Assembly (NCBI GenBank): GCA_015055965.1
Contig: SVHG01000004.1
Location: 1-64,000 of the forward strand
From: Clostridiales bacterium
GTDB lineage: Bacteria > Bacillota > Clostridia > Christensenellales > Borkfalkiaceae
Direction: 5' to 3'
Length of the DNA stretch: 64,000 nucleotides
The notes beneath the pieces are model-generated. The model saw only the letters and a list, made by a program, of their open reading frames with translations, was not told the origin of the DNA and ran no database searches. Both the position numbers and the translations under genes were made by a program. The stretch's first letter is position 1. Each line of letters starts with the position of its first letter. This document shows positions 17,120 through 26,064 of this stretch, piece by piece.

Positions 17120-17430
17120 TATTCTTCCTCCTTCATTACAAAGCTATAAATGGCAACGACTTCCTTCCATTCTGCCTTAAATTCTTCAATGCGCCCTAAC
17201 CCCTTGGGGGTGATTTGGTAATATTTACGAAGTCTGCCGTCGTGCTCTACGCTTCTAACGGTTAACATTTTAGCGCTTTCTAACCTTTTTAATATGGTGT
17301 ATAACGTGGATTCAGACATTTCTAAATAAGGCTTCATATCCTTAATTATTTTATACCCGTAAGACTCCCCGTTTTTTATACTTGCTAAAACGCAAACGTC
17401 TAATATTCCCCTTTTTAGCTGCGTGTCCAT
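17119..17430 (-). CDS. PadR-family transcriptional regulator
   Basis: A 103-residue winged-helix protein with the PadR signature YGYKIIKDMKPYL, STLYTILKRLESAKMLTV and RKYYQITPKGLGRIEEF. It is the short (subfamily 2-like) form without a large C-terminal dimer domain. It heads the operon with DUF1700 and DUF4097 genes and probably represses it from the promoter at 17455-17483. Confidence 0.92.
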   Translation of the reverse strand: MDTQLKRGILDVCVLASIKNGESYGYKIIKDMKPYLEMSESTLYTILKRLESAKMLTVRSVEHDGRLRKYYQITPKGLGRIEEFKAEWKEVVAIYSFVMKEEE

Positions 17431-17454
17431 AAAATACCTCTCTTTGTGTAATAC

Positions 17455-17483
17455 ATCATATCACGAAGTATTGCTATTGTCAA
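17455..17483 (-). promoter_or_regulatory. padR-DUF1700-DUF4097 promoter
   Basis: TTGACA (17478-17483) and TATGAT (17455-17460) on the minus strand, 17-base spacer, 25 bases before the start codon. The spacer-to-start region contains ATAC...GTAT half-sites that could be a PadR target. Confidence 0.8.
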
Positions 17484-17685
17484 GCGATTTTTAAAAAAAG
17501 TTAAAAAAATTTTTTAAGTAATAGCAACTTTTTTAAAAGAATATTATTCAAGCGTTTAACCTTTGCATTCGCATTATATAATGAAATTTACTCTATTAAT
17601 TACTTTGCTTTAATCTTTACCACTTTTTTCTTAAAAGGCTAAAATTATTTAGCTATTTATTACAAACTTAAAAGTAAATTCAAAC

Positions 17686-17712
17686 AAAAAGTGGCGCTAT
17701 AAGTCGATTAAG
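17686..17712 (+). repeat. Dispersed intergenic repeat, copy a
   Basis: Reads AAAAAGTGGCGCTATAAGTC followed by GATTAAG. The first 16 bases are identical to the copy at 36316. Here the right half of the hairpin is lost, so it is not a terminator. Confidence 0.7.
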
Positions 17713-17753
17713 TAATGTTTCAGCCTTTTTTTCATAAAGAAAAAGTGCAAAAC

Positions 17754-17789
17754 AAAAAAGGAAAGATTTTAATTCATCTTTCCTTTTTT
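17754..17789. terminator. Terminator after the alpha/beta-hydrolase gene
   Basis: A 14-bp stem, AAAAAAGGAAAGAT with ATCTTTCCTTTTTT, around an eight-base loop. It lies about 80 bases beyond the stop of the hydrolase gene and has A/T runs for either direction. Confidence 0.85.
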
Positions 17790-17867
17790 GATATAAAATT
17801 CAGTTTTGGAGAATTGCATTTTTTATAAATTTATTACTATTTTAAATAAGTAATCTTTGCTTTTTAA

Positions 17868-18743
17868 TTAAGACTTAAAGAAGCTTACAACGTCTTCAGC
17901 AAGCTTATCCGGGCAATCCACCATGGGTGAGTGACCGCAGTTAGGATAAGGTAGCAAAATAGCCTTATCGCCAAGCGCGTTATAGTTATCCATTACCATA
18001 TAGTCGGGAACTACTACATCCTTTTCGGCCATAGTTAAAGCAACGGGGCAAACGATATTTTTAATAGTGCCGTCGCCTAAGCCGTAAGGGGTATATTCAT
18101 CAGACATATTAAGGGTTGCAAGCGCCCAGTCTAAATCCACTAAGTTTCTTTGCTTTAAGGTTTCCTTCATCCAAAGCTCGTTTTGTTCTTTGGTGGGCTT
18201 ATTAACGGTATAAATGGTAGCATCCCAAATTGAAGTCATCATTGCAAAATCCCCTTTTTCAAATATATTAAGAATGGGAGCAACCTGCATGGGATCTTTA
18301 GCCATATCTTCCTTACAAGCGTAAGGCTTACCGGTTGATTTATAATTTTCCTTTTGATATAAGGGATAGCCCTTTAAGCCGGCGCCCTCTATATCGAAGA
18401 ACTTTTTAACCTTTTGGGGATATTTTGCGCAAAGCTTTAAAGAAACGCCACCGCCGTTAGACCAACCTACCAAGTAATAGCTATCAATGCCAAGCGCTTC
18501 GGTAAATGCGTTAACGTCATCTGCAAGCTCTTCTAAGGTATCAAAACGGTTGTTATAAGTGGAATCGCCAAATCCGCGAAGGTCAACGGCAATACATCTA
18601 AACTTATCGCTAATGCGGGTAATTAAAGGCTCGTAATGAATAGAAGAAGACATGTTACCGTGAACCATTAATACTACTTCGCCAGCGCCAACGTCTAAAT
18701 AAGCAATCTCTTCATGGCCTATTGATATTCTTTTCTTTTCCAT
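17868..18743 (-). CDS. Alpha/beta hydrolase
   Basis: A 291-residue soluble alpha/beta-fold hydrolase. It has the oxyanion HGNMSS near residue 29, nucleophile elbow GWSNGGG (Ser about 94), an acid in EKDVVVP and the catalytic His in NCGHSPMVD. The cap is helical and rather long. Relatives include 2-hydroxymuconic-semialdehyde hydrolases, lactonases and thioesterases, so no substrate is assigned. It is the last of three genes (CoA-transferase, hydrolase, hydrolase) and is followed by a terminator. Confidence 0.88.
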   Translation of the reverse strand: MEKKRISIGHEEIAYLDVGAGEVVLMVHGNMSSSIHYEPLITRISDKFRCIAVDLRGFGDSTYNNRFDTLEELADDVNAFTEALGIDSYYLVGWSNGGGVSLKLCAKYPQKVKKFFDIEGAGLKGYPLYQKENYKSTGKPYACKEDMAKDPMQVAPILNIFEKGDFAMMTSIWDATIYTVNKPTKEQNELWMKETLKQRNLVDLDWALATLNMSDEYTPYGLGDGTIKNIVCPVALTMAEKDVVVPDYMVMDNYNALGDKAILLPYPNCGHSPMVDCPDKLAEDVVSFFKS

Positions 18744-18792
18744 AATAAAACTCCTTAATGAGTATTTTGTAAAATAATTTTGGATGCGTTAA

Positions 18793-19614
18793 TTAAATTT
18801 TAATACCTTCATCTGAAAGGTTTGTAAAACCAAGCACTAGCGCGCAAAAAGCAGATGGGTTTTCATACATACTAGCGTGGCCCGCGCCGTTAATGGTAAC
18901 GTAAGTACTGCCCTTTATTCCTTGGTGTAAAATAACCTGTTCGGTGGGGGGAACTAAACCGTCCTCTGAAGCAGATATAATAAGCGTGGGGCAAGTGATT
19001 TTACTAATTCTATCCGTATAATCGTAATCGCGTGAGCTATCCGTTAAGCGAATAAGACTTTCTAAAACGTCTATGCGTGAAAAGTGAGCTTTTAAGGTGT
19101 TCTCTCTTGAATCCATCCACGCCTTTTCTCTTTCAAAAAAGCCGGTGGAATAAATTACGGGAATAGTCGTTAAATAGTAAGCGTAGCCGTTGCGGGTTTT
19201 TGCAACCTCGTTCCAGCCGTCCCCTATTTTGCGTAACCAATCAGAGGTTCTTGCCGCAGTATTCGCTAGAATTAATCTTCTTACTCTTTCGGGATGATTA
19301 ACTGCGTACTGCACCGCTATTTCACCGCCGTAAGATATACCCATAATAGATACTTTTTCAAATGGAAGTTGGTCTATAAGCGCGTTAACAAGCCTTACTT
19401 GTATTTCGTGATTATAGTCCTCTGACATTCTTGCGCTTCTTCCTTGGTCTAAAAAGTCCACTAAAATAGCAACATTGTTCTTAGAAAAATCCTTTATAAA
19501 GGGCTTCCAGCTAAGCGTAGACATCATTATACCGTTAAGTATAATTATTGGCTCTCCTGAATTGCCGTGAACCTCGTAATAGACCTGTTTACCTTCAAAA
19601 ATAAATTCTGCCAT
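18793..19614 (-). CDS. Alpha/beta hydrolase
   Basis: A 273-residue alpha/beta hydrolase, only distantly like its neighbour. Visible are NGIMMSTLSW (oxyanion region), the elbow GISYGGE (Ser about 94), acid in SEDGLVPP and the His of GAGHASMYE. The pattern is close to 3-oxoadipate enol-lactone hydrolase and related esterases, but that is a family resemblance only. It begins five bases after the CoA-transferase stop, pointing to a role in the same acyl-CoA pathway, for example releasing a free acid or opening a ring. Confidence 0.88.
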   Translation of the reverse strand: MAEFIFEGKQVYYEVHGNSGEPIIILNGIMMSTLSWKPFIKDFSKNNVAILVDFLDQGRSARMSEDYNHEIQVRLVNALIDQLPFEKVSIMGISYGGEIAVQYAVNHPERVRRLILANTAARTSDWLRKIGDGWNEVAKTRNGYAYYLTTIPVIYSTGFFEREKAWMDSRENTLKAHFSRIDVLESLIRLTDSSRDYDYTDRISKITCPTLIISASEDGLVPPTEQVILHQGIKGSTYVTINGAGHASMYENPSAFCALVLGFTNLSDEGIKI

Positions 19615-19619
19615 AGTAA

Positions 19620-20924
19620 TTATTTAGCTATAATTCCAGCTGCAATAGCTTCTTCTCTTAATGATTCCCTAAATTTGGGATGAGCAATAGCAATTATGCG
19701 GTTTACACGCTCTGCAAGTGAAGTTCCGCGAAGTGAAGCGCAACCGTATTCAGTTACTAAATAATCAACGTCGTTACGTGATAAAGATACCGCAGCGCCC
19801 GGCTTTAACTGACAAACGATTTTAGAAACCTCTTCACGCTCGCCCGTTGCGGGGTTTTTAACCATTGCGGTTGAATATAAAGCGATAATAGAACGGCCGT
19901 TCTTTGACTTTTGAGCGCCTACAGCCGTATCTGACTGACCGCCCGTACCGGAGAACTGACGTGAACCGATACTTTCTGAACAACATTGACCGGTAAGGTC
20001 AACTTCAATAGATGTATTAATTGATACCTGATTATCGTTTTGCATGATGGTATAAGGATCGTTTACGTAACCGCCGTCTAAAATAGCAACCGCAGGGTTA
20101 TCGTCTATATAATCGTATAATTCCTTGGGACCCATTGCAAACGCTGCAACCATTTTACCGTTGTGAATTTGTTTATATTTACCGGTGATAACGCCCGCCT
20201 TTGCAAGCTTAACCATACCGCTGGTTAACATTTCGGTATGAATACCAAGGTCTTTTTTATCCATAAGGCTTGCGGCAACGGCGTTGGGAATACCGCCGAT
20301 ACCAAGCTGAATACAGTCACCGTCGTTAATCATATCGGCAATAATTTTACCAATAACTAGGTCCTTTTCATTAGGCTCTACGTCAGCAAGCTCAGGAATG
20401 GGATAATCAACTTCTACAACGTAGTCGATTTCGTTCATATGAAGCTGAACGTCACCAAAGGTTCTGGGCGCGTTGGGGTTGATTTCAAGAATAACCGTTT
20501 TAGCTGCCTTTATCATCTTCATTTCATACGTGTTAGATAATGAAAGAGAAACGTAGCCGTGCTTATCCGGCATAGAAGCAATACCAACGTAAATATCAGG
20601 CGTGCGATAGAAAAGTCTTTTAGTTGCGGCAAGGTGAAGGTGGTTGGGAATAAATGAAATATTACCGTTTACTTGCGCCTTACGAAGAACGGGAGTATAG
20701 AACCAACCTTCGGTTGTAAACACGTCCTTATATTCGGGGTTGGTAATAAATTCATAAGCACCCATAGGTAAGCAGTTAGAAACTAAAACGTCTTTAACGT
20801 GGTCTGCAATAGTGTGAAGATTAGTCATAAACTCTCTACCCTCTGCAGCGCCAAGACCGGTAACTATATAATCACCGCTTTTAACTAAGCTTAAAGCTTC
20901 GCTAATAGATAAATACTTTGCCAT
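19620..20924 (-). CDS. Acetyl-CoA hydrolase/CoA-transferase family (butyryl- or 4-hydroxybutyrate CoA-transferase-like)
   Basis: A 434-residue family I CoA-transferase of the Cat/AbfT type. The second half holds the CoA-binding GIGGIPNAV (208-216) and the catalytic Glu231 in GIHTEMLTSG, the arrangement known from butyryl-CoA:acetate and 4-hydroxybutyrate:acetyl-CoA transferases. It would move CoA between an acyl-CoA and acetate. Position after a complete set of beta-oxidation-like genes suggests that it performs the last step (butyrate or related acid release) or activates the imported acid. It heads its own short operon with two hydrolases. Confidence 0.9.
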   Translation of the reverse strand: MAKYLSISEALSLVKSGDYIVTGLGAAEGREFMTNLHTIADHVKDVLVSNCLPMGAYEFITNPEYKDVFTTEGWFYTPVLRKAQVNGNISFIPNHLHLAATKRLFYRTPDIYVGIASMPDKHGYVSLSLSNTYEMKMIKAAKTVILEINPNAPRTFGDVQLHMNEIDYVVEVDYPIPELADVEPNEKDLVIGKIIADMINDGDCIQLGIGGIPNAVAASLMDKKDLGIHTEMLTSGMVKLAKAGVITGKYKQIHNGKMVAAFAMGPKELYDYIDDNPAVAILDGGYVNDPYTIMQNDNQVSINTSIEVDLTGQCCSESIGSRQFSGTGGQSDTAVGAQKSKNGRSIIALYSTAMVKNPATGEREEVSKIVCQLKPGAAVSLSRNDVDYLVTEYGCASLRGTSLAERVNRIIAIAHPKFRESLREEAIAAGIIAK

Positions 20925-21000
20925 AATATTACTCCTTAAAACATATATTTTATATATTACATAAACCGCTTTTTAAGCGAATCATTTCCAAATTTAAATA

Positions 21001-21037
21001 AAAAAGTTAGCGTATAAGCGCGTTAACCGCACTTTTG
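21001..21037 (+). repeat. Dispersed intergenic repeat, copy i (hairpin form)
   Basis: AAAAAGTTAGCGTATAAGCG, then CGTTAACCGCACTTTT. It aligns end to end with the copy at 36316-36351 (ATAA centre, CGNTTA, closing ACTTTT). Confidence 0.65.
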
Positions 21038-21214
21038 AATATTTTTTGTTCGTATATTTTCGTTATTATTAAAGATTGTTAAATTGATTGTTTTTTAATA
21101 ATTCTTTAAAAAAATATAAATCCCCCGCCCCGCCGTGCGAGGCGGAGAATTTTGTTTAAGCGCTTAAACAAAGCATACATTAAATGTGAGAATTAAGTAT
21201 GTTTTAATGATTTT

Positions 21215-21239
21215 TCTCTCCGCCAAAAAGGCGGAGAGA
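21215..21239 (-). terminator. Terminator of the acyl-CoA/liv operon
   Basis: Perfect 10-bp stem TCTCTCCGCC with GGCGGAGAGA and a five-base loop, 21 bases beyond the livK-like stop. The minus-strand tail is AAAAATCA, so the T run is weak (read as GAGAGAAAAA); efficiency may be partial. Confidence 0.65.
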
Positions 21240-21260
21240 TTTAATTTTAGTTATTGTTAA

Positions 21261-22766
21261 TTACTGAGCGTTACCTGCTAAAATTTCTCTGTATTGAGCC
21301 ATAGAGGTTAAGCCGTAAACGGTTGCACTTGATGCAGCGTGATATACACCACCACCTAATTCAGCGTTAAGATTGTATACGTCATAAATAGAGGTTAAAG
21401 CGAATGATTGAACACCTGATCTCATACCGTCAGCAAATGAAAGGTAATCTGCTAAAGCAATCTTGTATGACTTAGTTTCCATGATATTTACAAAGTTAGC
21501 TCTTGATAAAGCCTTTTCTTGTGCTTGTAATTCAGCAAGACCTTGACAGAATAAATCACCGGCAATATAACCAGCAAGTGCGTATGAATCGTAACTCATT
21601 GCGAATGCAGTGGTAGGATCAACGGTTAATGCGTAGCTATAGATGTTTTCTGCAACACCCCAGTATTCTTCGTTGAATCCAGGAACACCGTTTGCATAGT
21701 TATTAGTTCCTAATATAGTATCAAGATACTTATAAGCAGCTAATAGGGGGCTATCTGCCTTGTTATATACGTAAGTTAAAGAGCTGATGTCTAACCATGC
21801 TTGAGCAAAAATAGCCATAGTTGAGAATACGCTGGTATATTGTTCAGCAAGAAGGTTGTTTGCATCGTTAAATACTGCAGCACTTGCATTATTGTAAGAG
21901 GTTAAAACCTTGCAGAAGTATGCAGAGTTAGCCATAGTAGTAAGTGCGGTAGTAAAGTTAGCGCCGATAACTGTTAAAATAACGGTATCACAGCCTTGAG
22001 CCTTTAAAGCGTTAACTGCTGCAGAGTAATCTTCGCCAGCTACCTTTTGAACAACGATATTATTCTTTTGAGCTGCAGGAAGGTTAGCCATTTCTGCTTC
22101 AATACCTCTGTAAAGAGATTCTGATGCTTCTACTGAATTGTAGATAACACCAACCTTGGTTGCGCCAAGACCGCCCTTATCAGTGGGAGCGAAGGCACGA
22201 AGGATAAGCATTCTACCTTCGGTTTGGTTTAGAGGTTGAACGGGGAAAATACCCTTTTCGCCTAAGGTTTTAGCATCTTCGTTAAGAAGAGCGTTGTTAC
22301 CGGCTGCTGCATATACCATGGGAACTTCTTCATCAATAAGAGTATCAAGGTTTACGTCAACTGCATATGAACCGAAGTTACCAACGATTGCAAATACTTC
22401 GTCTTCGTGAATAAGCTTATCCATAAAGGTAGCAGCTTGATCAGCAAGACCGCCGTCGTCATAGTGTTTAAGCTTAACAGATCTACCGTTGAAGCCACCC
22501 TTAGCGTTGTAAGCAGCAAAAGCAGCTTCAATACCAAGATTAAAGGGAACGCCTATACCAGCAAGAAGGCCGGTAGTACCAGCAGAGTTACCAACCCAAA
22601 TTTCAGTTTCGGTAATACCCTTTAAATCGTCTTCTTCTTCATCCCATACTACTTCAGCAGGGCCATCTTCTGAACCAGTGCTATCAGTACCGGTACAAGC
22701 GAAGAAGGTGAATACTAAAACTAAAGCAAGTGACATAGCTAAAAGTTTTGATAAAAGTTTTCTCAT
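21261..22766 (-). CDS. Liv-type ABC importer, substrate-binding lipoprotein
   Basis: A 501-residue lipoprotein: signal peptide with lipobox FFAC (Cys24) and an acidic linker (GSEDGPAEVVWDEEEDD). The mature part is a type I periplasmic-binding fold of the leucine/isoleucine/valine-binding family (WVGNSAGTTGLLAGIGVPFNLGIEAAFAAYNAKGG, then KLKHYDDGG). Such proteins bind branched amino acids, aromatic or short carboxylic acids, amides or urea; the ligand is not readable. It is the last gene of the 12-gene run and is preceded by a structured spacer that may raise its expression relative to the pump genes. Confidence 0.92.
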   Translation of the reverse strand: MRKLLSKLLAMSLALVLVFTFFACTGTDSTGSEDGPAEVVWDEEEDDLKGITETEIWVGNSAGTTGLLAGIGVPFNLGIEAAFAAYNAKGGFNGRSVKLKHYDDGGLADQAATFMDKLIHEDEVFAIVGNFGSYAVDVNLDTLIDEEVPMVYAAAGNNALLNEDAKTLGEKGIFPVQPLNQTEGRMLILRAFAPTDKGGLGATKVGVIYNSVEASESLYRGIEAEMANLPAAQKNNIVVQKVAGEDYSAAVNALKAQGCDTVILTVIGANFTTALTTMANSAYFCKVLTSYNNASAAVFNDANNLLAEQYTSVFSTMAIFAQAWLDISSLTYVYNKADSPLLAAYKYLDTILGTNNYANGVPGFNEEYWGVAENIYSYALTVDPTTAFAMSYDSYALAGYIAGDLFCQGLAELQAQEKALSRANFVNIMETKSYKIALADYLSFADGMRSGVQSFALTSIYDVYNLNAELGGGVYHAASSATVYGLTSMAQYREILAGNAQ

Positions 22767-22797
22767 TAATTTTCTCCTTTATTTTTTTATTAACATT

Positions 22798-22861
22798 AAG
22801 CATTCTCACAATATGATGCAAATGTTTCAATACTTATATCCCGACTTTCACGGGAATGCTT
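22798..22861 (-). promoter_or_regulatory. Structured spacer between livF- and livK-like genes
   Basis: In the minus-strand RNA, AAGCATTC begins at the livF stop codon and pairs with GAATGCTT 50 bases later; inside the arm lies a second hairpin CCCG-UGAAAGU-CGGG (22840-22854). There is no T run, so it is not a terminator. Such structures can mark mRNA processing points and protect a downstream binding-protein transcript. Confidence 0.5.
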
Positions 22862-23574
22862 TAACCGCCTAAATATGCCGAAATAAGACGTTCATCCTTC
22901 ATAAGGTCCTCCGCCTTACCGTGCATGCTAATTTTACCAAGCTCTAAAACGTAAGCGTAATCTGCTATTTTTAAAGTAGCAAGCGCATTTTGCTCTACGA
23001 TTAGAATGGTAGTACCCTCTTCCTTAATTTTCTTTAAGGTTTCAAATATATCCTTAATAAGAAGAGGAGCTAAGCCCAAAGAGGGCTCGTCTAAAATAAG
23101 AAGCTTAGGACTGCCCATAAGCGCCCTACCTATAGCAAGCATTTGCTGTTCACCGCCTGAAAGGGTTGAAGATTGCTGTTTAGCACGTTCCTTCAAACGT
23201 GGGAATAAGGTATAAACTCTTTCAAAATTCCTTTCTAATTGAGCTTTATCCTTAACGTTATAGCCACCTACGCGAAGATTTTCTTCAACGGTAAGACCAA
23301 CTAAAACGTGACGGCCTTCGGGAGATTGCATTATACCCATTTTTGCTATTTTATGCGCAGACTTACCAGCTATATTAGCCCCGTCAAAGGCTATTTTACC
23401 GCCGGCAGGCTTTAATAATCCGGAAATAACCTTTAAGGTGGAGGTTTTTCCCGCGCCGTTTGCGCCAAGGATTGCAACTATCGTGCCCTCTTCAACGTTT
23501 AAATCAACACCCTTTAACGCAGTTATAGGTCCGTAATTAAGTCTTAAGCCTTCAACCTTTAAAAGCTCACTCAT
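22861..23574 (-). CDS. livF: Liv-type ABC importer ATPase (LivF-like)
   Basis: A 237-residue ABC ATPase with Walker A GANGAGKTS, Q-loop SPEGRHV, signature LSGGEQQ, Walker B LLILDEPSLGL and the short LivF end (LMKDERLISAYLGG). The start at 23574 is preferred because GGAGG lies nine bases upstream; an in-frame ATG at 23583 abuts the same site. It begins one base after the livG-like stop. Energises the LivHM pump. Confidence 0.95.
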   Translation of the reverse strand: MSELLKVEGLRLNYGPITALKGVDLNVEEGTIVAILGANGAGKTSTLKVISGLLKPAGGKIAFDGANIAGKSAHKIAKMGIMQSPEGRHVLVGLTVEENLRVGGYNVKDKAQLERNFERVYTLFPRLKERAKQQSSTLSGGEQQMLAIGRALMGSPKLLILDEPSLGLAPLLIKDIFETLKKIKEEGTTILIVEQNALATLKIADYAYVLELGKISMHGKAEDLMKDERLISAYLGG

Positions 23575-23575
23575 A

Positions 23576-24988
23576 TTACTCATCCTCCTCTACGCCTAGG
23601 TATGCTTCTTGAACTGCTTTATTGCTTTGAATTTCTTCGGGTGTGCCTATTGCAAGAAGCTGACCGAATGAAATTGCGCAAATGTTATCGCAAACGCTCA
23701 TAACAAGCTTCATATCGTGTTCCACAAGTAAAATAGTTACGCCAAACGTGTCCCTAATTTTACGAATAATTTCAGTTAATTCAATAGTTTCAACGTCGTT
23801 AAGCCCTGCAGCAGGCTCATCCATAATAATTAGATTTGCATCTGCCATTAACGCACGGGCAATTTCTACCTTTTTAAGAATACCGTAAGGAAGTCCCATA
23901 GCAATCCAACCTGCGTACTGCTCTATTTGCATAAATTTTAAAATACGCATAGCCTTTTGCCTTAACATTTTTTCTTCCTTTTTAAGTGAAGGAAGCCCCA
24001 GAGCGTGAACTGCAAAGCCTGAACGGTAAGTTCTTGTTGCTGCAACTAAAAGGTTTTCTAAAACGGAAACCTCTTTAACGAGCTCTATGTTTTGGAAGGT
24101 TCTTGATATACCTTGAAGTAAAACGTCGTGAACCTTAAAGTCACGCATGTTAACCACTTCGCCGTACTTATTTTCAAAGTACATATCACCACCCGTAGCA
24201 TCGTAGAAACGGGTAATACAGTTAAACACGGTGGTTTTACCAGCACCGTTAGGACCGATTAAACCAAATATTTCGCCCTTCTTAACGTTGAAAGATAAAT
24301 CGTCTACTGCCTTTAATCCGCCAAAATACATTTTAAGGTTTTTAACCTCTAATAAAACGTCAGGCTCAAGAGTTTTTTCAACCTTTACCTTTGATTTTAT
24401 TAAATTAATTTTCTCTTCCGCCTTAGTAAGCTTATTTTCTAAGCGAGCCTTTTCCTTTTGAAAAATACCCTCGTATTTTTTATCTACGGTAGCCTTAAAC
24501 GCTTCATATTCCGCTAATAATTGATTTTTTAGCCTATCGTAAGCGCTTGAGTCCACCTTTTCTACGGTAGAATTATTTGATAATTCATTAACCTTACTTG
24601 CATAATTAGCTCTTTTTTCAATAAGCTTTTTATACTTTTCGTTATGACCGGGTAAAATGCTTTGCCAATCGTTACCTGCTTTAATAGCCTTAAAAATAGC
24701 CTTTGCATCACCGTGATTTAGCGCGCGGTGATTCATATAGTTTTTAACGTCAAAGCGTTGTAATTTTTCTTCTATTAAAGCATTAACGTACTCGCTTTTA
24801 TCAATGGTATAGCCAAGTTTAGCAAGCTGTTTATTAGCGCGAACTACAAATCTATCAAGTTCTACTTGCTTTTTAGTGTTAATTCTTTCTTCTAATCCTA
24901 AAAGCTCTTCCTTAATCCAGTCATAATTTTGGCGAGCCTTAGTAAGTTTGCCTGAATGAGCTAATAATTTATCCAAGATCTTTACCAT
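23576..24988 (-). CDS. livG: LivG-like ABC ATPase with a 210-residue N-terminal coiled-coil extension
   Basis: A 470-residue protein; normal LivG is about 255. Residues 1-210 are charged and helical ([55 protein letters not shown]) with no ABC motifs and no membrane segment. The ABC part starts at about 212 with Walker [10 protein letters not shown], then the LivG-specific [13 protein letters not shown], Walker [14 protein letters not shown] and the C-terminal [20 protein letters not shown]. The missing perfect LSGGQ (here [17 protein letters not shown]) is replaced by LPYGILKK, as in other LivG proteins. Its start overlaps livM by 20 bases, so the extension is genuinely translated with it. 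The extension's task is unknown. Confidence 0.9.
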   Translation of the reverse strand: MVKILDKLLAHSGKLTKARQNYDWIKEELLGLEERINTKKQVELDRFVVRANKQLAKLGYTIDKSEYVNALIEEKLQRFDVKNYMNHRALNHGDAKAIFKAIKAGNDWQSILPGHNEKYKKLIEKRANYASKVNELSNNSTVEKVDSSAYDRLKNQLLAEYEAFKATVDKKYEGIFQKEKARLENKLTKAEEKINLIKSKVKVEKTLEPDVLLEVKNLKMYFGGLKAVDDLSFNVKKGEIFGLIGPNGAGKTTVFNCITRFYDATGGDMYFENKYGEVVNMRDFKVHDVLLQGISRTFQNIELVKEVSVLENLLVAATRTYRSGFAVHALGLPSLKKEEKMLRQKAMRILKFMQIEQYAGWIAMGLPYGILKKVEIARALMADANLIIMDEPAAGLNDVETIELTEIIRKIRDTFGVTILLVEHDMKLVMSVCDNICAISFGQLLAIGTPEEIQSNKAVQEAYLGVEEDE

Positions 24989-26063
24989 ATTTCGCCTCTC
25001 TCAGTTTTAATGCAAACTTCTTAATTTTATATTTTAATCCACCAATAAGCTGAGCTAAACCACCGGGGTAGAACATTACGATTACTATAACTAAAATACC
25101 TGAAATAAATACCATAAGCTCGTCACTTAAGAAATCAATATTGCTAAGTATAGTAGTTTTTAATCCGTAAAGCACGAAAGTGCCGAAAATCGCGCCCCAG
25201 ATGGACTTATACCCACCTATAATTACCGCCGCAAGTATGTTAAGTGAGGTTATTAAAGCATAGAAGCCCGTGCCTTCACTTGCTCTTGCAGAACGCAACG
25301 TTACCATAAGTAACACGCCTGAAAGAGCTGCGTAAACGGTACAAATAATAAACGCAAGCAAGCGGTATTTAATTAAGCTTATACCCATTGCCTGAGCTGC
25401 CGCCGTTGAGTTTTTCATAGCTAGCATTGCCCTACCCGTGGGGCTATTGATAATATTATGCGTAATTATCATTACGATAACCAATAAACCCATAACGATA
25501 TAGATAGCGTGTTGACGTTTAAATAAAAAACCAACAAACTCAAAGTTTTTAATCTTAATACTATCTTCAATAACGACGTATAGGTTACGCAAGATTTCAG
25601 AAAGACCTAAGGTTAAAATTACAAGATAAATACCTTCTATTCTAAGTGAAATAAAGCCAACGATTGCGCCAATTATTATTGCAACGGCTATTGCAACCAA
25701 AATAGCAAGCCACAAAGAAAGACCAGATACGTTTATAATATAATAAACCGCGTAAGTTCCTATACCTATAAATCCACCCGTACCAAGCGAAGCTAGTCCT
25801 GAATATCCCATGAGTAAGCAGAAACCTATTGAAGCTACTGAATACGCCATTGTAACCGATAATGCAGACGCCCAAGAATAAGGTATTATATTCGGAAAAG
25901 TCTTTTCAACTGCTAAATAAGCAATTAAAACGATAATTAAACCAAATAAAAGAAAGTGGATTGAGGGTGATTTTGCAAACGATTTAACACCTTCAAGCAG
26001 GTTGTTTTTGGTTTTGGGATTACTGCCTAGAAGGGTATATTTTTCAGATAAACGTTTATTCAT
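24969..26063 (-). CDS. livM: Liv-type ABC importer permease (LivM-like)
   Basis: A 364-residue permease of the branched-chain amino-acid/urea type with about nine membrane helices; the core motif GYSGLASLGTGGFIGIGTYAVYYI and GAIVGFISLRIEGIYLVILTLGLSEI are typical of LivM. The ATG at 26063 is chosen: it lies two bases after the livH stop with AAGGTG upstream. An earlier in-frame start at 26093 would add ten Arg-rich residues inside livH. Confidence 0.92.
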   Translation of the reverse strand: MNKRLSEKYTLLGSNPKTKNNLLEGVKSFAKSPSIHFLLFGLIIVLIAYLAVEKTFPNIIPYSWASALSVTMAYSVASIGFCLLMGYSGLASLGTGGFIGIGTYAVYYIINVSGLSLWLAILVAIAVAIIIGAIVGFISLRIEGIYLVILTLGLSEILRNLYVVIEDSIKIKNFEFVGFLFKRQHAIYIVMGLLVIVMIITHNIINSPTGRAMLAMKNSTAAAQAMGISLIKYRLLAFIICTVYAALSGVLLMVTLRSARASEGTGFYALITSLNILAAVIIGGYKSIWGAIFGTFVLYGLKTTILSNIDFLSDELMVFISGILVIVIVMFYPGGLAQLIGGLKYKIKKFALKLREAKYGKDLG

Positions 26064-26064
26064 A

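Larger units (their letters stand above)
17431..17867. other. 437-base gene-free region
   Basis: Contains the padR promoter (17455-17483), one copy of the dispersed hairpin repeat (17686-17712) and the terminator of the alpha/beta-hydrolase gene (17754-17789). The remaining AT-rich sequence shows no open frame or RNA gene that I can support. Confidence 0.6.
20925..21260. other. 336-base gene-free region between liv operon end and CoA-transferase gene
   Basis: Holds the liv terminator (21215-21239), a second GC-rich hairpin around 21124-21145 (CCGCC..GGCGG) and repeat copy i at 21001-21037. An AT-rich minus-strand stretch before 20924 could carry the CoA-transferase promoter, but no box pair with good spacing stands out. 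Confidence 0.6.

Noticed and set aside
22352-22625. Open frames on both strands within the livK-like gene, and similar frames within livF, livG, bipA and thiolase genes
   Set aside because: They are alternative-frame readings of well-supported genes, lack ribosome sites and have no family features.
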